Below are positions 1-10,793 of a DNA stretch of 64,000 nt, in pieces (position 1 is the stretch's first letter; each line of letters opens with the position of its first letter). The DNA comes from Siphonodentalium dalli (Eukaryota; Mollusca; Scaphopoda; Gadilida; Siphonodentaliidae). The notes beneath the pieces were generated by a model. The model worked only from the letters and a program-made list of their open reading frames with translations. It was not told where the DNA came from and ran no database searches. The stretch is taken from positions 18,280,134 through 18,344,133 of the forward strand of contig CP136065.1 in NCBI GenBank assembly GCA_032622095.1. The letters run 5' to 3'. The position numbers and the translations under genes are program-made.

Positions 1-414
1 ATGAATAAGATCACTATGCATACACATAACCAAGTTGGACACTGATATTAAGCACTTAACGGAGCTGTGTTGCTATTTTGAGTTGGCTGATATCTTGACT
101 CAAAAATTTGTGTTACTTCATAATGGAGGCACCAGGAATGCTATCATATAGACAGTAGTTAACAGAGGCACATGTATTAAATGATATCAGTATGCCTTTA
201 TTCCACTCTCAAACACTATCACATGTTCTTCGTGCATTGGCTAATGATTTCCTATTTTTTCTCAGTATTTCTGCAAGTCGATATTCAAACAAATAACCAT
301 GCACTGACTTACTGACCAGCAGTCCCACATGGTTGGTTTAAACATATTTATTGTAACTCAGTTTACAAGGGATTTGGGGAAAAGGTTATAACAACTTAAG
401 GTTGCCCCTCTCCC
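1..414. other. No gene recognised; AT-rich non-coding DNA
   Basis: No convincing open frame, splice-site-bounded exon, RNA gene or tandem repeat is seen here. The stretch runs directly into the truncated end of a MITE. Confidence 0.5.
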
Positions 415-760
415 GCCAATGCCTAACAATTTTTTACAATTTTAATAAATTTTCCTTGTATTCTTTAACAATTTTATAATTTTACCCATACAGAGCCCCA
501 GACAAACATGAGCAGACGACACTCTTCTATATGCTTCTATATATGTGTGGGGATCCCTGCAGGGTAATGGATGTTTTTTTTATTTTATGTCCTAAAAAAT
601 GTAAGAAACATTTATTAAAAAAAATGATAAAAAATTGTTAGGCCAATGCATTCTCTTATATATGCGAGGCGACCTATAGTCGACTCGCATATATAAGAGA
701 ATGCATTGGCACAGGGTAAAAAAATCCCGACTTACGACTGGATTTGATATGGCGGGTCAC
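415..760. mobile_element. MITE family B, copy B1 (left end lost)
   Basis: The right end is intact: a hairpin built on GCCAATGCATTCTCTTATAT at about 648-715, then CACAGGG, then the terminal repeat that reads TGATATGGCGGGTCAC at 745-760. The left terminal repeat and almost all of the left hairpin are missing; only GCCAATGCC at about 415 remains before the AT-rich middle. The middle carries a segment with GAGCCCCAGACAAACATGAG at about 497-516, which is also present in copies B2 (47971) and B3 (49803). No coding capacity, so mobilisation would need a transposase from elsewhere. Confidence 0.8.
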
Positions 761-1465
761 ATATAGCAATACGATTGGAGACAGCTAGTCCGCTAATTCA
801 TAAGCGCAGTTGTTGTGTTGCCGTTTATGATATTGTTTGTGATCAGGCTACCACCCATGCCAATGTTTGGGGTTGTAAGAATATACTGGAATATGCTAAA
901 AGAAATTTGTTGAAAAAAAACACGAATTTCTCTATATAATTTTAATAGAATAAATATATTTTTGAAGTTAAGACATGTTTAAAACTCTCATGTCATATTG
1001 GGGCTTATAAAACTTTTAAAAAGTCAGATTGCAACAGCATGGCCGTGCCTTATCTGGGTCGATATGAACTTGGAAGAAAATTCATTGGTCGCGTTTAATG
1101 TTCACCTTTCGATGGTCTTCACATCCTGTCCGACAACCTGCAACGTCGATAAGTCTTTCGCAAAGTCTATTGTTGACCTAAATGCCGATCAAGAACCGCT
1201 TGCACACCTCCGCCCAATGCAACCGTTTGTCACTACCCAGTTAATAAGCACACGATTGGATAGCGAAAGATAATTAATCGGGGTTCGCGATTGTTTAGCG
1301 ATCGATGTTACATCGCAATAACACTGGTCCGGCCGCCAAGTCACAAATTCTTGTTTTCGCGTATAAAGTATGTTTTTCTCAGTGGATTCTGGTGGCCCAG
1401 AGCACCGTTCTGAAGAATCCACCGGTTGACTAGCTGACAGCCTTGGGGATTTCGAGAACTTTGGG
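761..1465. other. No gene recognised
   Basis: Two short open frames overlap on opposite strands (998-1273 and 1189-1422), but neither shows a recognisable domain. Neither has a convincing splice signal or a coding-like composition. At 1474-1500 the sequence has a single ATGG-rich motif resembling the subrepeats of the fold-back at 7.6-12.6 kb. Confidence 0.4.
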
Positions 1466-1559
1466 TTAAATCAAGATGGAGGTCAAAATGGCCACTCAAA
1501 GAGATGGTTTATACTGGAAACGAAGCAGAATATCATCGCAATAACTCAATGATTATGTT

Positions 1560-1880
1560 CCTAGGACCTCTTTGTATTATTTTAACTTAGTTTGTGATGG
1601 TGGTATTTCGGTGCACCCCATAAATTACACATAGTATGCTTAATTGTACCCAATGCACTGCTGAAAGGATTGTGAACTGCTGAACTGGGGTGCATATCGG
1701 TCAAATTGTGTTCCCTTCCTGTATTTCGGTATACACCGTCGATTACAAGTCATTTGCATAACATATACCCGACTAGTTTCGTTATAAATGAGTTACACTG
1801 AGTTCTGGATAATCTGCTGAACTGTACCATATGGACTGTCGAACTGGATTTTGAACTGCTGAACTGGGTTGGGGGTCATC
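1560..1880. repeat. Degenerate ~175-bp repeat (first cluster)
   Basis: Two decayed units share phrases such as CTGCTGAACTG, ATTACAAGTCATTTGCA and ATGAGTTACACTGAGTTC with the better-preserved series at 4536-5060. The two clusters are separated by the LINE remnant, a duplication and an RTE-like repeat. They may be one old array that was split, but this is inference. Confidence 0.55.
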
Positions 1881-1881
1881 A

Positions 1882-2460
1882 CAATACAATACAATATACA
1901 CTAATTAATTTGTATAGCGCTCAATATTATGAGTACATATTCAACGGCGCTTTACATTACATCGAGCTCATTGTCTAATCAGCATAATACATGTACAGGC
2001 ACATATATAGGAATTAAATGCTACATCAAAGAGATATGTTTTGAGGCCGGTCTTAAGCTTATTTAAATCAGTTAATATTTTCAAGTGAGGTGGAATGCTA
2101 TTCCATAGATGTGGATCTGCAAATGAAAATTCCCTATCGCCAAAAGTTTTCTGTTTGTTGAAAGGAATGTACAAAAGCATACTACTATCAGATCGTAATT
2201 AATATGTACACACATTTCTGTCTTTGATCATATCCCGTATATACAATGGTGATATGTTATTACGAGATTTGAATACAAGCAAAATAATTTTGAACATGAT
2301 TCGATACTCCACTGGCAGCCAGTGTAACTGCTTGAGAACTGGAGTTATTACGCCACACCGTGGTGTTGCTTGGTACGCAGATTTTCATATTCTGTGGTCG
2401 ATCGATAATCTACTGGGCGACTGTATTATTATGGTTATTTCGTACTGAGTATAAATCGTA
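1882..2460 (-). pseudogene. LINE (CR1/L2-like) reverse transcriptase C-terminus, decayed
   Basis: On the minus strand two blocks typical of the C-terminal end of CR1/L2-type LINE ORF2 can be read. The first (about 2350-2250) contains ITPVLKQLHWLPVEYRIMF followed by KIILLVFKSRNNISPLY. The second (about 2160-1990) contains TFGDREFSFADPHLWNSIPP and then LKTGLKTYLFDVAF. Stops and a frame change separate them, so this is a dead copy. The 3' UTR follows, with GCGCTATACAAAT at about 1910-1922 on the minus strand, and it ends in a short TTGTA-type tail near 1882. The 5' part of the element is missing, as is usual for 5'-truncated LINE insertions. Family recognition rests on protein motifs; the exact clade (CR1, L2 or Rex1) is not certain. 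Confidence 0.85.
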
Positions 2461-2520
2461 CCGATAGAGTCACGATAGTACAACAAAGATTAGCACATGT
2501 GTTTACGTCACCGGTGTACT

Positions 2521-3290
2521 TGTGGGGGCATGTTTCTATTATGAAGGTTCGCTATCCCGAAAGTCCGCTATTCCGAAGGTTCTCTATTCCGAAGGTTTTT
2601 GTTATTTTTAGGTTAATTCTATATTCTAAAGTATTGAGACTAATTTGAGAGGGTTCATTATCACACAGATTCGTTTTACGGAGTGTGCGCTCACATCCGA
2701 ACTGATCCTGCGCGCATACCGATACAGATACAGGAGGAAATAACTTAACTTAGAACATTAAATGTGATTTTGTTTTGTTTTCGCGGGATTTCTTGAGATT
2801 TAATGTCATTACGTGGGCCCATACTTTTGAATTCTTGGCATATAATATGAATGTTGTGGTATATTGTGGACCCTCCCGCATTGGGACATGACACAGGTAC
2901 AGTTGACTTAAGTGATGTTCTGTGTGGGCTCCAATTTGGAGTTCAATATTTTAAGGGCCAAATTTAGGATTTTATGGGCCCATACCTTTGAACTCTGGGC
3001 ATATAATATGAATATTGGGGGCATGTCTCTATTCCGAAGGTTCACTATCCAGAATGTCCACTATTCCGAAATTTCTCTGAATGTTCGCTATTCCGAAGGT
3101 TCACCAACCAGAAGGTTCGTTATTCCGAAGGTTCTGTATTCCGAAGGTTTTTGTTATTTTAAGGTTAATTCTATATTCTAAAGTATTGGAAGGGTTCATT
3201 ATCACGAAGATTCTTTTTATGAAGGAAATAACTTAAAACATTAAATGTGATTTTGTTTTGTTTTCGCGGGTTTTCTTGAGTTTAATGTCA
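2521..3290. repeat. Tandem duplication (~480 bp) carrying CTATTCCGAAGGTT motifs
   Basis: A block beginning GGGCATGT at about 2526 recurs at about 3021, and the segment with TTTCGCGGG and TTAATGTCATTAC near 2780 recurs near 3262. Inside each unit the short phrase CTATTCCGAAGGTT is itself repeated several times, so there is a small internal array. The open frame at 2912-3181 is a by-product of this internal repetition. No function is apparent. Confidence 0.7.
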
Positions 3291-3544
3291 TTACTTATGA
3301 CTCTATTTCTCATTAAATAGTCACGCCAAGCAGCCCACACAATTGCTATGTTTTCATGCGATTTAATGTCATTACGTGTGACCTAATATCTCAATAATCT
3401 GAGGCAAGAGTACGCCTGTTAAAGGCGAATTATAACAGTGGGGCTATAACGCTCAATGAATACTGGGAACTATAACAAACTGCGTAGCAGAATATCGCTG
3501 ATTAAACGAGTATGAGATGAGCCTAACTGCAATTGTGACTTTGT

Positions 3545-3690
3545 TTAAAGGCCCACTTAATTTTCGAGTCATTCATTTTTGTTATAGTATATACGGTTTT
3601 AATAACAATTTATGCCATAAAATTTGAATAAATTACTATAATTCATCACCATTTGAAACGCAGAATCCTTCTATCTCCTAGTTTGAAACA
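3545..3690. mobile_element. MITE family C, single end
   Basis: Starts with TTAAAGGCCCACTTAATTTT, the same terminus as the complete copy at 15569-16020, and shares the interior phrase ACGGTTTTAATA with it. A matching right end is not seen; the sequence runs into the RTE-like repeat at about 3770. Confidence 0.6.
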
Positions 3691-3769
3691 CCTTTAAAAT
3701 ACCGCGACAAGTCGTGCGTCGTATATCTAGAAATTAGCAACTAACATGTCCTCTTCGGCTTTCCATAGA

Positions 3770-4340
3770 TTTCAACGTAATTTGATACTTATGGGTATTT
3801 GTGTCCGGGAAGTGTTTTGGACGGGTCAAATCTGACCTTGACCTTTAAAACTGTCAATGCAAGGTCAATTTGGGTAAAACGGACACATTTCGGCGAAATT
3901 TGATACCTATGAATACTTTTGTCCGGGGAGTGTTTTGAACGGGTCAAATCGTGACATCGGCGTGACATTGACCTTCAATGTGGTCAATCGAAGGTCAAAT
4001 CGGGTAAAACGGATGGATTTCGACGAAATTTGATACCTATGGGTACTTTTGTCGGGGGAGTGTTTTGGACGGGTCAAATCATGACTCCGACCTTACCTTG
4101 ACCTTCAAAATTGTTAATTAAAGGTCAAGTGGGGTAAAACGGACGGATTTCGACGAAATTTGATACCTAGTGGTACTTTTCTCCGGGTGGGGGTGGTGTG
4201 GACGGGTCAAATCATGACCCTGACCTGACCTTGACTTTCGAAATAGTCAATTGAAGGTCAAATCGCGCCTTTCGCCGGAAATCAGATGGGAAACATCCCG
4301 GACGAAGTCGGGCCCATCAGCTTGTGTAATAAAGAAGACA
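3770..4340 (-). repeat. RTE/SINE-like dispersed repeat with ~125-bp internal units
   Basis: Four degenerate units (starting near 3770, 3893, 4018 and 4148) each contain AATTTGATACCTATG, a GTGTTTTGGACGGGTCAAAT-type segment and a run of GACCTTGACCTT-like words. The end at 4285-4340, read on the minus strand, contains GGGCCCGACTTCGTCCGGGA, which matches the start of the plus-strand copy at 44366. Non-coding; probably the tail of a non-LTR element or a SINE of that type. Confidence 0.65.
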
Positions 4341-4535
4341 GTTTGAAGAAAGTAATGTACATGTATAACACGAGAAACGGGAAAACTTGAAATATAGAAG
4401 TATGCAAATTTCCCACATAAAATTTGAAAGCTAGTTTATAGAATAATTGTATTATAATTTATATTTATGGCTAATAATATGATCTTGGTGGCGTTACCAT
4501 TTCTGACTATGGTTTTCTTGTAATTGAGTTACACT
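4341..4535. other. No feature recognised
   Basis: Short AT-rich spacer between two repeat families. Confidence 0.4.
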
Positions 4536-5060
4536 GCGTTTGGAGAATCTACTGAACCGCACCAAATGCACTGCTGAACGGGAGTCCTTAACAGCTGAAG
4601 AGGCGGTCGGTATTTGGTTATAGCCGATCGATTACAAGTCATTTGCACACAGCTAGCATGATATCTTCGTTATGATCGAGTTAAAGAGTTAGGGAGAATC
4701 TGCTGAACTGTATAGATAGACTGCTAACGGGATTTTTAACTACTGAACTATAGGGTGGAGGTCGGCCAAATGGTCTTACCTCACTGTATTAAGGTATACA
4801 CCAGCAATTACAAGTCATTAGCCAAACATATAACCTAATATCTTCATTATGATTGAGTTAAATTGTTTTCCGATGAATCTGCTGATAGCCGATATACCGC
4901 TTAACAGGATTTTGAATTGCTGAACGAGCATGGTGGTTAGTCAAATTGTGTCCCCTCCCTGTTTTGGAATATAATCCATAGATTACCTGCCATTTACACA
5001 ACCAACAACCGACTCTCTTCGTTACAAATGAGTTAAACTGAGTTCGCGAAATATTCTGAT
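4536..5060. repeat. Degenerate ~175-bp tandem repeat, three units
   Basis: Three successive units share the order GAGTTA-ACT-G, GAATCTGCTGA, GCTGAACG, a TCGG/GTCAAATTG segment, ATTACAAGTCATTTGC and ATCTTCGTTATGA. Identity is low, so the array is old. Related units occur at 1560-1880. Confidence 0.65.
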
Positions 5061-5125
5061 CGGCATTTTAGTAAATAAACTGCCGATCAGTGCAGGTGCA
5101 GCGACTAATTTTCCGATTTGAAGGC

Positions 5126-5525
5126 TTAACCCTTTACCCAACAAACCGGCCAAAACCGGCCAAATAAAGCTTCAACAGTCTAAAATATCTCCGGTCTGTC
5201 TCAATATAACCATGCAAATATGGATATCATTGGAACCGGCTCCTTGACCACATTGTGATAGTTACAGTTATGCCCTGTGCCAATGCATTCTCTTATATAT
5301 GCGAGTCGACCATAGGTCGCCTCGCATATATAAGAGAATGCATTGGCCTAAAAAAAATCTTTTTTTAACACTTTTTACCATTTTTTCTTACATTCTTTAA
5401 CAATTTTATAATTTTTAATGTGTTAAGCCAATGCATTCTCTTATATATGCGAGGCGACCTATGGTCGACTCGCATATATAAGATAATGCATTGGCACAGG
5501 GCCGTTCTGTTGGGTAAAGGCTTAA
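5126..5525 (+). mobile_element. MITE family A, copy A1 (TTAA-flanked)
   Basis: Bounded by TTAA on both sides (5126-5129 and 5522-5525), with terminal repeats of the type CCCTTTACCCAACA. Layout: left terminus, a block containing ACCGGCCAAAACCGGCC, a first perfect hairpin at about 5280-5348, an AT-rich linker, a second hairpin at about 5427-5500, CACAGGG and the right terminus. The hairpin unit is GCCAATGCATTCTCTTATAT followed by ATGCGAG and a SalI-like centre. Target and size fit a piggyBac-type non-autonomous element. No transposase is encoded; the frame at 5420-5602 is a by-product of the hairpin. Confidence 0.88.
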
Positions 5526-7240
5526 TGATACCGGAAAAAAACATTAGATTAAAAGGTATCTTGCTTTACACTGTAGCTTCGGATTCCCAATATTTCATAT
5601 GATATCAAACTCACTCTAAAATTAGGTGTCACCATCTGTTCTTCGTCATATTTACGTATTTATACAATGTTCAGATTTGATGGCTAAATTTTTGTTGGAC
5701 TGAACCACATTTCTGGCCATTAGGTCTCCATATACAGCTACTGTGGAGGTTTGTTCAGAATTAAGTCAAAACTAAGATTTTCGCGATTTTATGCCGTCAT
5801 ATTCGAACGAAATAATACAATGGGATCCTAAAAGCATATATCATGATACTTTTCTGGCTCTTTCCCAGTAGAAACATTCTCCTTGCGACAAGGATAGAAA
5901 TGTTTACCGCCATCTTAGTTTAACCTCAATTTCGCAAATTCCCCAAATAAGAAATTAGCTGCGCGCGTCAATGTGAAAATAAACAGAGGAATCCACAAAG
6001 AAAAACAACTTTATACGAAAAATCACACAACAGCTAAAAATGGCACGTGGCACGGGAGGTTAGGATTGAGGCTTGAATTATTGACGAAATGACGGAGATG
6101 CTCGAAGAAGTGTTTTTAAAGAGCCCTCTCCTAACCTCCACCAACTCCACCCACCCAATAGGAGAATATGACTTATATATTTACAAAATTGATCAAATGT
6201 GGTGTTGTCATACAAATCTGCGTTATTTCGTCAAAGTACGTTCTATATATACAGTTTTTTTAATTAATCAGGATACCTATTTCGAAATGTAATGCTAACC
6301 TGGCGGGTCACCTGTTACTGCGTTTTAATATCAATAGCTATCTAACCGTGAACTCCTATTAAGTATATTTCGCTATCTAATCGTGTGCGAATTAGGTGCA
6401 CTATTCCGAGACGCCTTGACAAATATACAATATCCGGTGTTAGTCTCAATGGCTCATGGTCGCCGTAAAGTCTCGTTACAATACTTTATTCTTATGAATA
6501 AGAAATTAGCTGCGCGCGTCAATGTGAAAATAAACAATTCTGTTTGAGGCCCTGTGTTAATTGTTCCCGGTGTGAATCACAATAGATACGCGAACGCATG
6601 GCTCGCGGAAATAATGTACTATATTCGGTGTGATTTGATGTTGCACGTGGACTCATTGGTTCGGTACGGTGCTATAAGATGCTGACCGATTTATAATAGT
6701 GCAATTAGAATCGTTGTGTGTGGATAATGAATTTTTGGAATTCTCAAAAAAAACGAAACAGTTAGATTCGTCATTGAGAAAAATATAAACTTAGGGAACT
6801 ATAGCGTCTGGGATATTTCCAAGTAAATTTGAATATGGGAACGGTAACGCTGACATCGGAATATGCAGTGGTAGCTATCTTTTATTTGGCCAAAAACACA
6901 GCGTTCAGCGGTAGAGATATAATTTTGGTATTTGTGCCCGTTTAAGTCAACACAAATAGTTTCCAAGACGTGTGTGGATTACTTGTGCTTTTCTTGTATA
7001 ACAATATTTGAATCGTGAATTCTTCTTTTTTTCTGATTTGCATTAACATTGTACGTGACTATCTTGTGGTTGACTTCGCCTGTGTCCCATCGCAGTTTGT
7101 GGTGCGATGACGATGACGTAATGTCTTTTGAAATTAATGGGATTCCCTGATATCTGTTTCACTCTATATCGAACGCGATTAATTATAGCTTATATCTCAG
7201 ACTGCATCTTCCTCTAAAGGTTTTGGGGAAAATGTAAGGA
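5526..7240. other. No gene recognised; scattered short direct repeats
   Basis: A ~40-bp segment containing AGAAATTAGCTGCGCGCGTC occurs twice (about 5947-5985 and 6498-6536). A segment at about 6078-6121 (GACGAAATGACGGAGATG) is related to the tandem unit at 63856-63955. No exon or RNA gene is evident. Confidence 0.5.
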
Positions 7241-7242
7241 AG

Positions 7243-7345
7243 CCATATAATATAATATAATATAATATAATATAATATAATATAATATAATATAATATAA
7301 TGTAATGTAATGTTATGTAATGTAACGTAACGTAATATAATATAT
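7243..7345. repeat. TATAA pentanucleotide microsatellite
   Basis: About twelve near-perfect TATAA units grade into TGTAA and CGTAA variants. The minus-strand frame of Y/I/L residues across it is an artefact. Confidence 0.95.
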
Positions 7346-7485
7346 ATTTGCATTAACATTACTATTACTTGGTGATGAAGCCATGTGCATAGTGTCATTA
7401 ATTGCAATATATGAATGAGGACGATAAATTCATATTTCTATGAAGTATGAAAATAAAGATGTTTGTACGACAGTCTGTAACATGG

Positions 7486-7488
<3 letters not shown>

Positions 7489-7551
<63 letters not shown>
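7489..7551. repeat. AG dinucleotide microsatellite
   Basis: About 31 uninterrupted AG units. Frames reading alternating R/E on the plus strand and S/L on the minus strand are artefacts of the repeat. Confidence 0.98.
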
Positions 7552-7557
<6 letters not shown>

Positions 7558-7925
7558 ACTAATTTCATATTTAATTTGATGTGCATTGATATTGCTTGTA
7601 TATGTCATGTTATTAGGTATGGCACCTGCCCCCTAGTAGTCCAGGAGATATTGGTCGACCTCTGCACCCCACCAGGACTCAACTTCACCCCACTAATTTT
7701 CTTCCTTAAGGTATCCTCTAATTTGTTTCACTTGTTAACAAGAAAAAAAAGTGGCCGCAGAGACTCCAGACAAGATTGCGTCCATCATGGCGCCCATTTT
7801 ATTTAAATGCACCATGTCTCTTTGATCGCCGTTATAGTAAATATGATATCACATGCGGTCTTGTTGTCAGCTCGATTCGTTATGCTAATATACAACCCTT
7901 ACAAATTAGCCAAAAATCCGACACC

Positions 7926-8830
7926 AGAATCCAATATGGCGGCCAAGATGGCCGCCGAAATGTGAAAATATGCTATTTTTCTGACATGTTACCACCTTTC
8001 GTTTGTCTCTGTGGGAAAATGTTGGCATCTTTGCGTCATGTTATACATTTATCATATAGAGGAGTCATTTTCGACCACATGGGGACCATAATATACATAC
8101 ATTGTGGGATATTTTTGTCCGATATCACGTTTTCCCAAATGCCGGTATAACAGGTCAAAGCCGAATCTACGTTAATAACGCGATGTAATGTTTCGAATCA
8201 ATGAATGTTATTGCTATTATAACAACACCCATGCATATATATGTGCAGGAGATACTCGAGCTATGATTCCTCTTATACCTGAGTTGAGGAATATTTACCC
8301 AAATCCAAGATGGCGGCCAAAATGGCCACCAGAAATAAAAAATCGCCGATTTTAACATCAGTGAGCATTATTGCCATGAAAACTCCACACCTGCTTACTA
8401 TTGTGAGTTGGGAACACCTAGGCGAAGAACTTTCCTTGTACTATATCAAAATAAAAGTACCCCAAATCCAAAATGGCGCCCACAATGGCGGACAGATTTT
8501 GAAAAATCACCGAAATTCCCTCATATTCATATCATTGGGCATTATTGTCGAGACAACTCCATCCATGCGTACAGTTGAGTTGGAAATACTGAGGTGAAGT
8601 AATTACCTTACATCTCAAGCCAGAAATGGTTTTCCAAATCGAAGATGGCGGCCAAAATGGCGACCGAAATTTGAAAATACGCCTACATTCCTTTACTTTC
8701 TTAGGATGGGCGTTATTGTTTCGCGATTTCTACCCACCACTACATGTTGATATGTATGAATTATTCATTAGGGCTTGGCAAGTGATACTCACAGTCAATA
8801 TGGCGGCCAAACTGGCAGCCAGAAATTGAA
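7926..8830. repeat. Degenerate subrepeats with ATGGCGGCC pairs (left arm)
   Basis: Units near 7930, 8308, 8470, 8643 and 8800 each begin CCAA(G/T/A)ATGGCGGCCAA and continue with AATGGC(C/G)ACC, then GAAAT and an A-rich stretch. Between them are related phrases such as GGGCATTATTGTC and ACTCCAC. The mirror set lies at about 11405-12275 in the right arm. The frames 7776-8150, 8310-8597 and 8626-8829 come from these units and are not genes. Confidence 0.7.
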
Positions 8831-10541
8831 AAGAAGCCGATATTATCACATACTAATTTCAACTTTTTGTCATAATATCGATTTGTATAGACGAAACGGT
8901 ACATAATATAAGCCATATATTAGTTCCAATGTAAGTCGTAGCCTTTTGGAAGATGAAAACCCACAATCGCGATGTGGTATTTCAAAATCCATTCTCCACT
9001 AAGGGCTCATACTGGCCGTAACCGTATATAGGTGCGCCGAATAGTCATATTATGACTTCCAAGAATCAAAACAGTACCTGAGCTTATTCTGAATTTGCCA
9101 CATTCAGCATTATCTAGACCCGTTTCCGTCTCTTCGTCAGATTAATCTATCTCACTCACAACAACAGTTTACTACACTTCTTTGTAGAAGGGTGCCACTA
9201 ATCGAAATGTTTCAAACAATACATATGCCGGTGTCCAGCTACGTGTTTGTTTCGAAAGCTTGGAATTCTTAGCGAGCTTCATTCGTGGTATAGCTTATGG
9301 TATAATTCAGATGCTACATATGGGGTATAGGTGTCATCTTGTGCGATACACTAGAAAGGTATTCGGTCGATGCGTATACTAGCTTTCAGAAGGAACTATC
9401 TATCTGCGTATTGTCAGATTTGGTGGCCCAATGGGGATAACAACGTGTACACCTGGTGATCTTCCCAAACAGCCACTTCCCAATATATGGTTCATCAATT
9501 CGCATACTCATCTAATGCACTGACGTACCCGGACAACTTCTGAATATGGCTTCGAATGTTGAAAGCCCGACATTTGACGGATGCATTTCTGCTAAGGCGT
9601 AGAAGACCATAATGCATAATATACCAAAACTCCTTGAACATGAAGAACAAGCTTGTTGGCGTCCAGCAATCGTCTCACCGAACAGATCCAAGCAGATGAT
9701 AACAATACACACGGTGCTAGTTTGTGGGTATGTGTCATGACAGTGGAAATGAAATTGGACCATGACTGCACCGCCCCTTATTTTGTTATGTTTTAGATTC
9801 AGACAGGATCTCATGTGTGGATTTGCTTTCCTTGTATGCTAAGATTGTATGTTCCCATCCGTTTGGAAGCCGTTCTTAAACAGCTGGACCAGGCGGGTGC
9901 CATTGGCTACTGCTGTATAAGCCCCACCAAGACTTGAGTATAGTCTTAAAGGCGATACCTTTGATAATGTGATATGTCATACTCACGCTGGGTGGTATGG
10001 TTCAAGAAAGTACAAATGCTCTTGCATTCAGTTCAACAAACATTGGTACACCAAGTGATTTCTTGGTAACATCACCATTGCGAACATTTTCCTGCATGAG
10101 ACATTAACTGCTATATTCTAAAGTTATAAATATATAAAGCTATATGACCCTAAAGGTCGCGTTTCCCAACGTCCACAGCCATTGCCATCGATACTGTAAA
10201 TTGTTCTTTAAATACATAGTGAAATAAATGCACCACAGTTCCTGACATTTTGTTGAATAATACCGCCAACATACTAATACTAACCCTGAGAGAGGATAAC
10301 AAAAAACACATACATTCGTGCTATAAAGACATTATCCTTCAGTCCATCCGACTGTTTTGAGGGAGGCTAGCATAGTATTATCCAGACAAAAATGTACGTA
10401 GTTGAATCAGAAAGGCTTCGAAACGGATGTGAAAATACAATCCTACCACACCAAATAAAACCGACACGCATGACATTCTATATCTTAAACATGCACCAGG
10501 TGTAGGGGTGGTGTATACCGTGGCCCATTTCATTCCCACTA

Positions 10542-10793
10542 TCATGGCGCATGTCCATAAACTAGCACCGCGAGTATTGCTCTGCTGGGAGATATTCGAC
10601 GAGACAAATGCGGGGCGTCACACAGGTTGCTTCGGATCATGGTCAAGAAGTGTGGTAGTCTGTATACTATGGTCTTCTCCTTAGCAGATAGACATCTGTC
10701 CAAGGGAATGAGACAGCTAGCAACCTTCGAAACGCTGTCGAAGTTGTCCACATATGCCAATACGTTCGCTGAGTTTGTGAGTTGACGAACCAT
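10542..10793 (-). pseudogene. Unrecognised coding-like remnant in right inner arm
   Basis: An 83-codon frame starting MVRQLTNSANVLAYVDNF. The mirrored left arm (about 9488-9545, plus strand) can be read as a related start (MVHQFAYSSNALTYPDNF) but is then stopped. Conservation of this segment in both arms despite divergence may mean the inner arms descend from a coding sequence, perhaps that of the element. I do not recognise a domain. It is unlikely to be expressed as a protein today. Confidence 0.25.

Noticed and set aside
7447-7806. RE-repeat protein
   Set aside because: Its first third is the AG microsatellite and the remainder enters the fold-back arm; no domain is seen.
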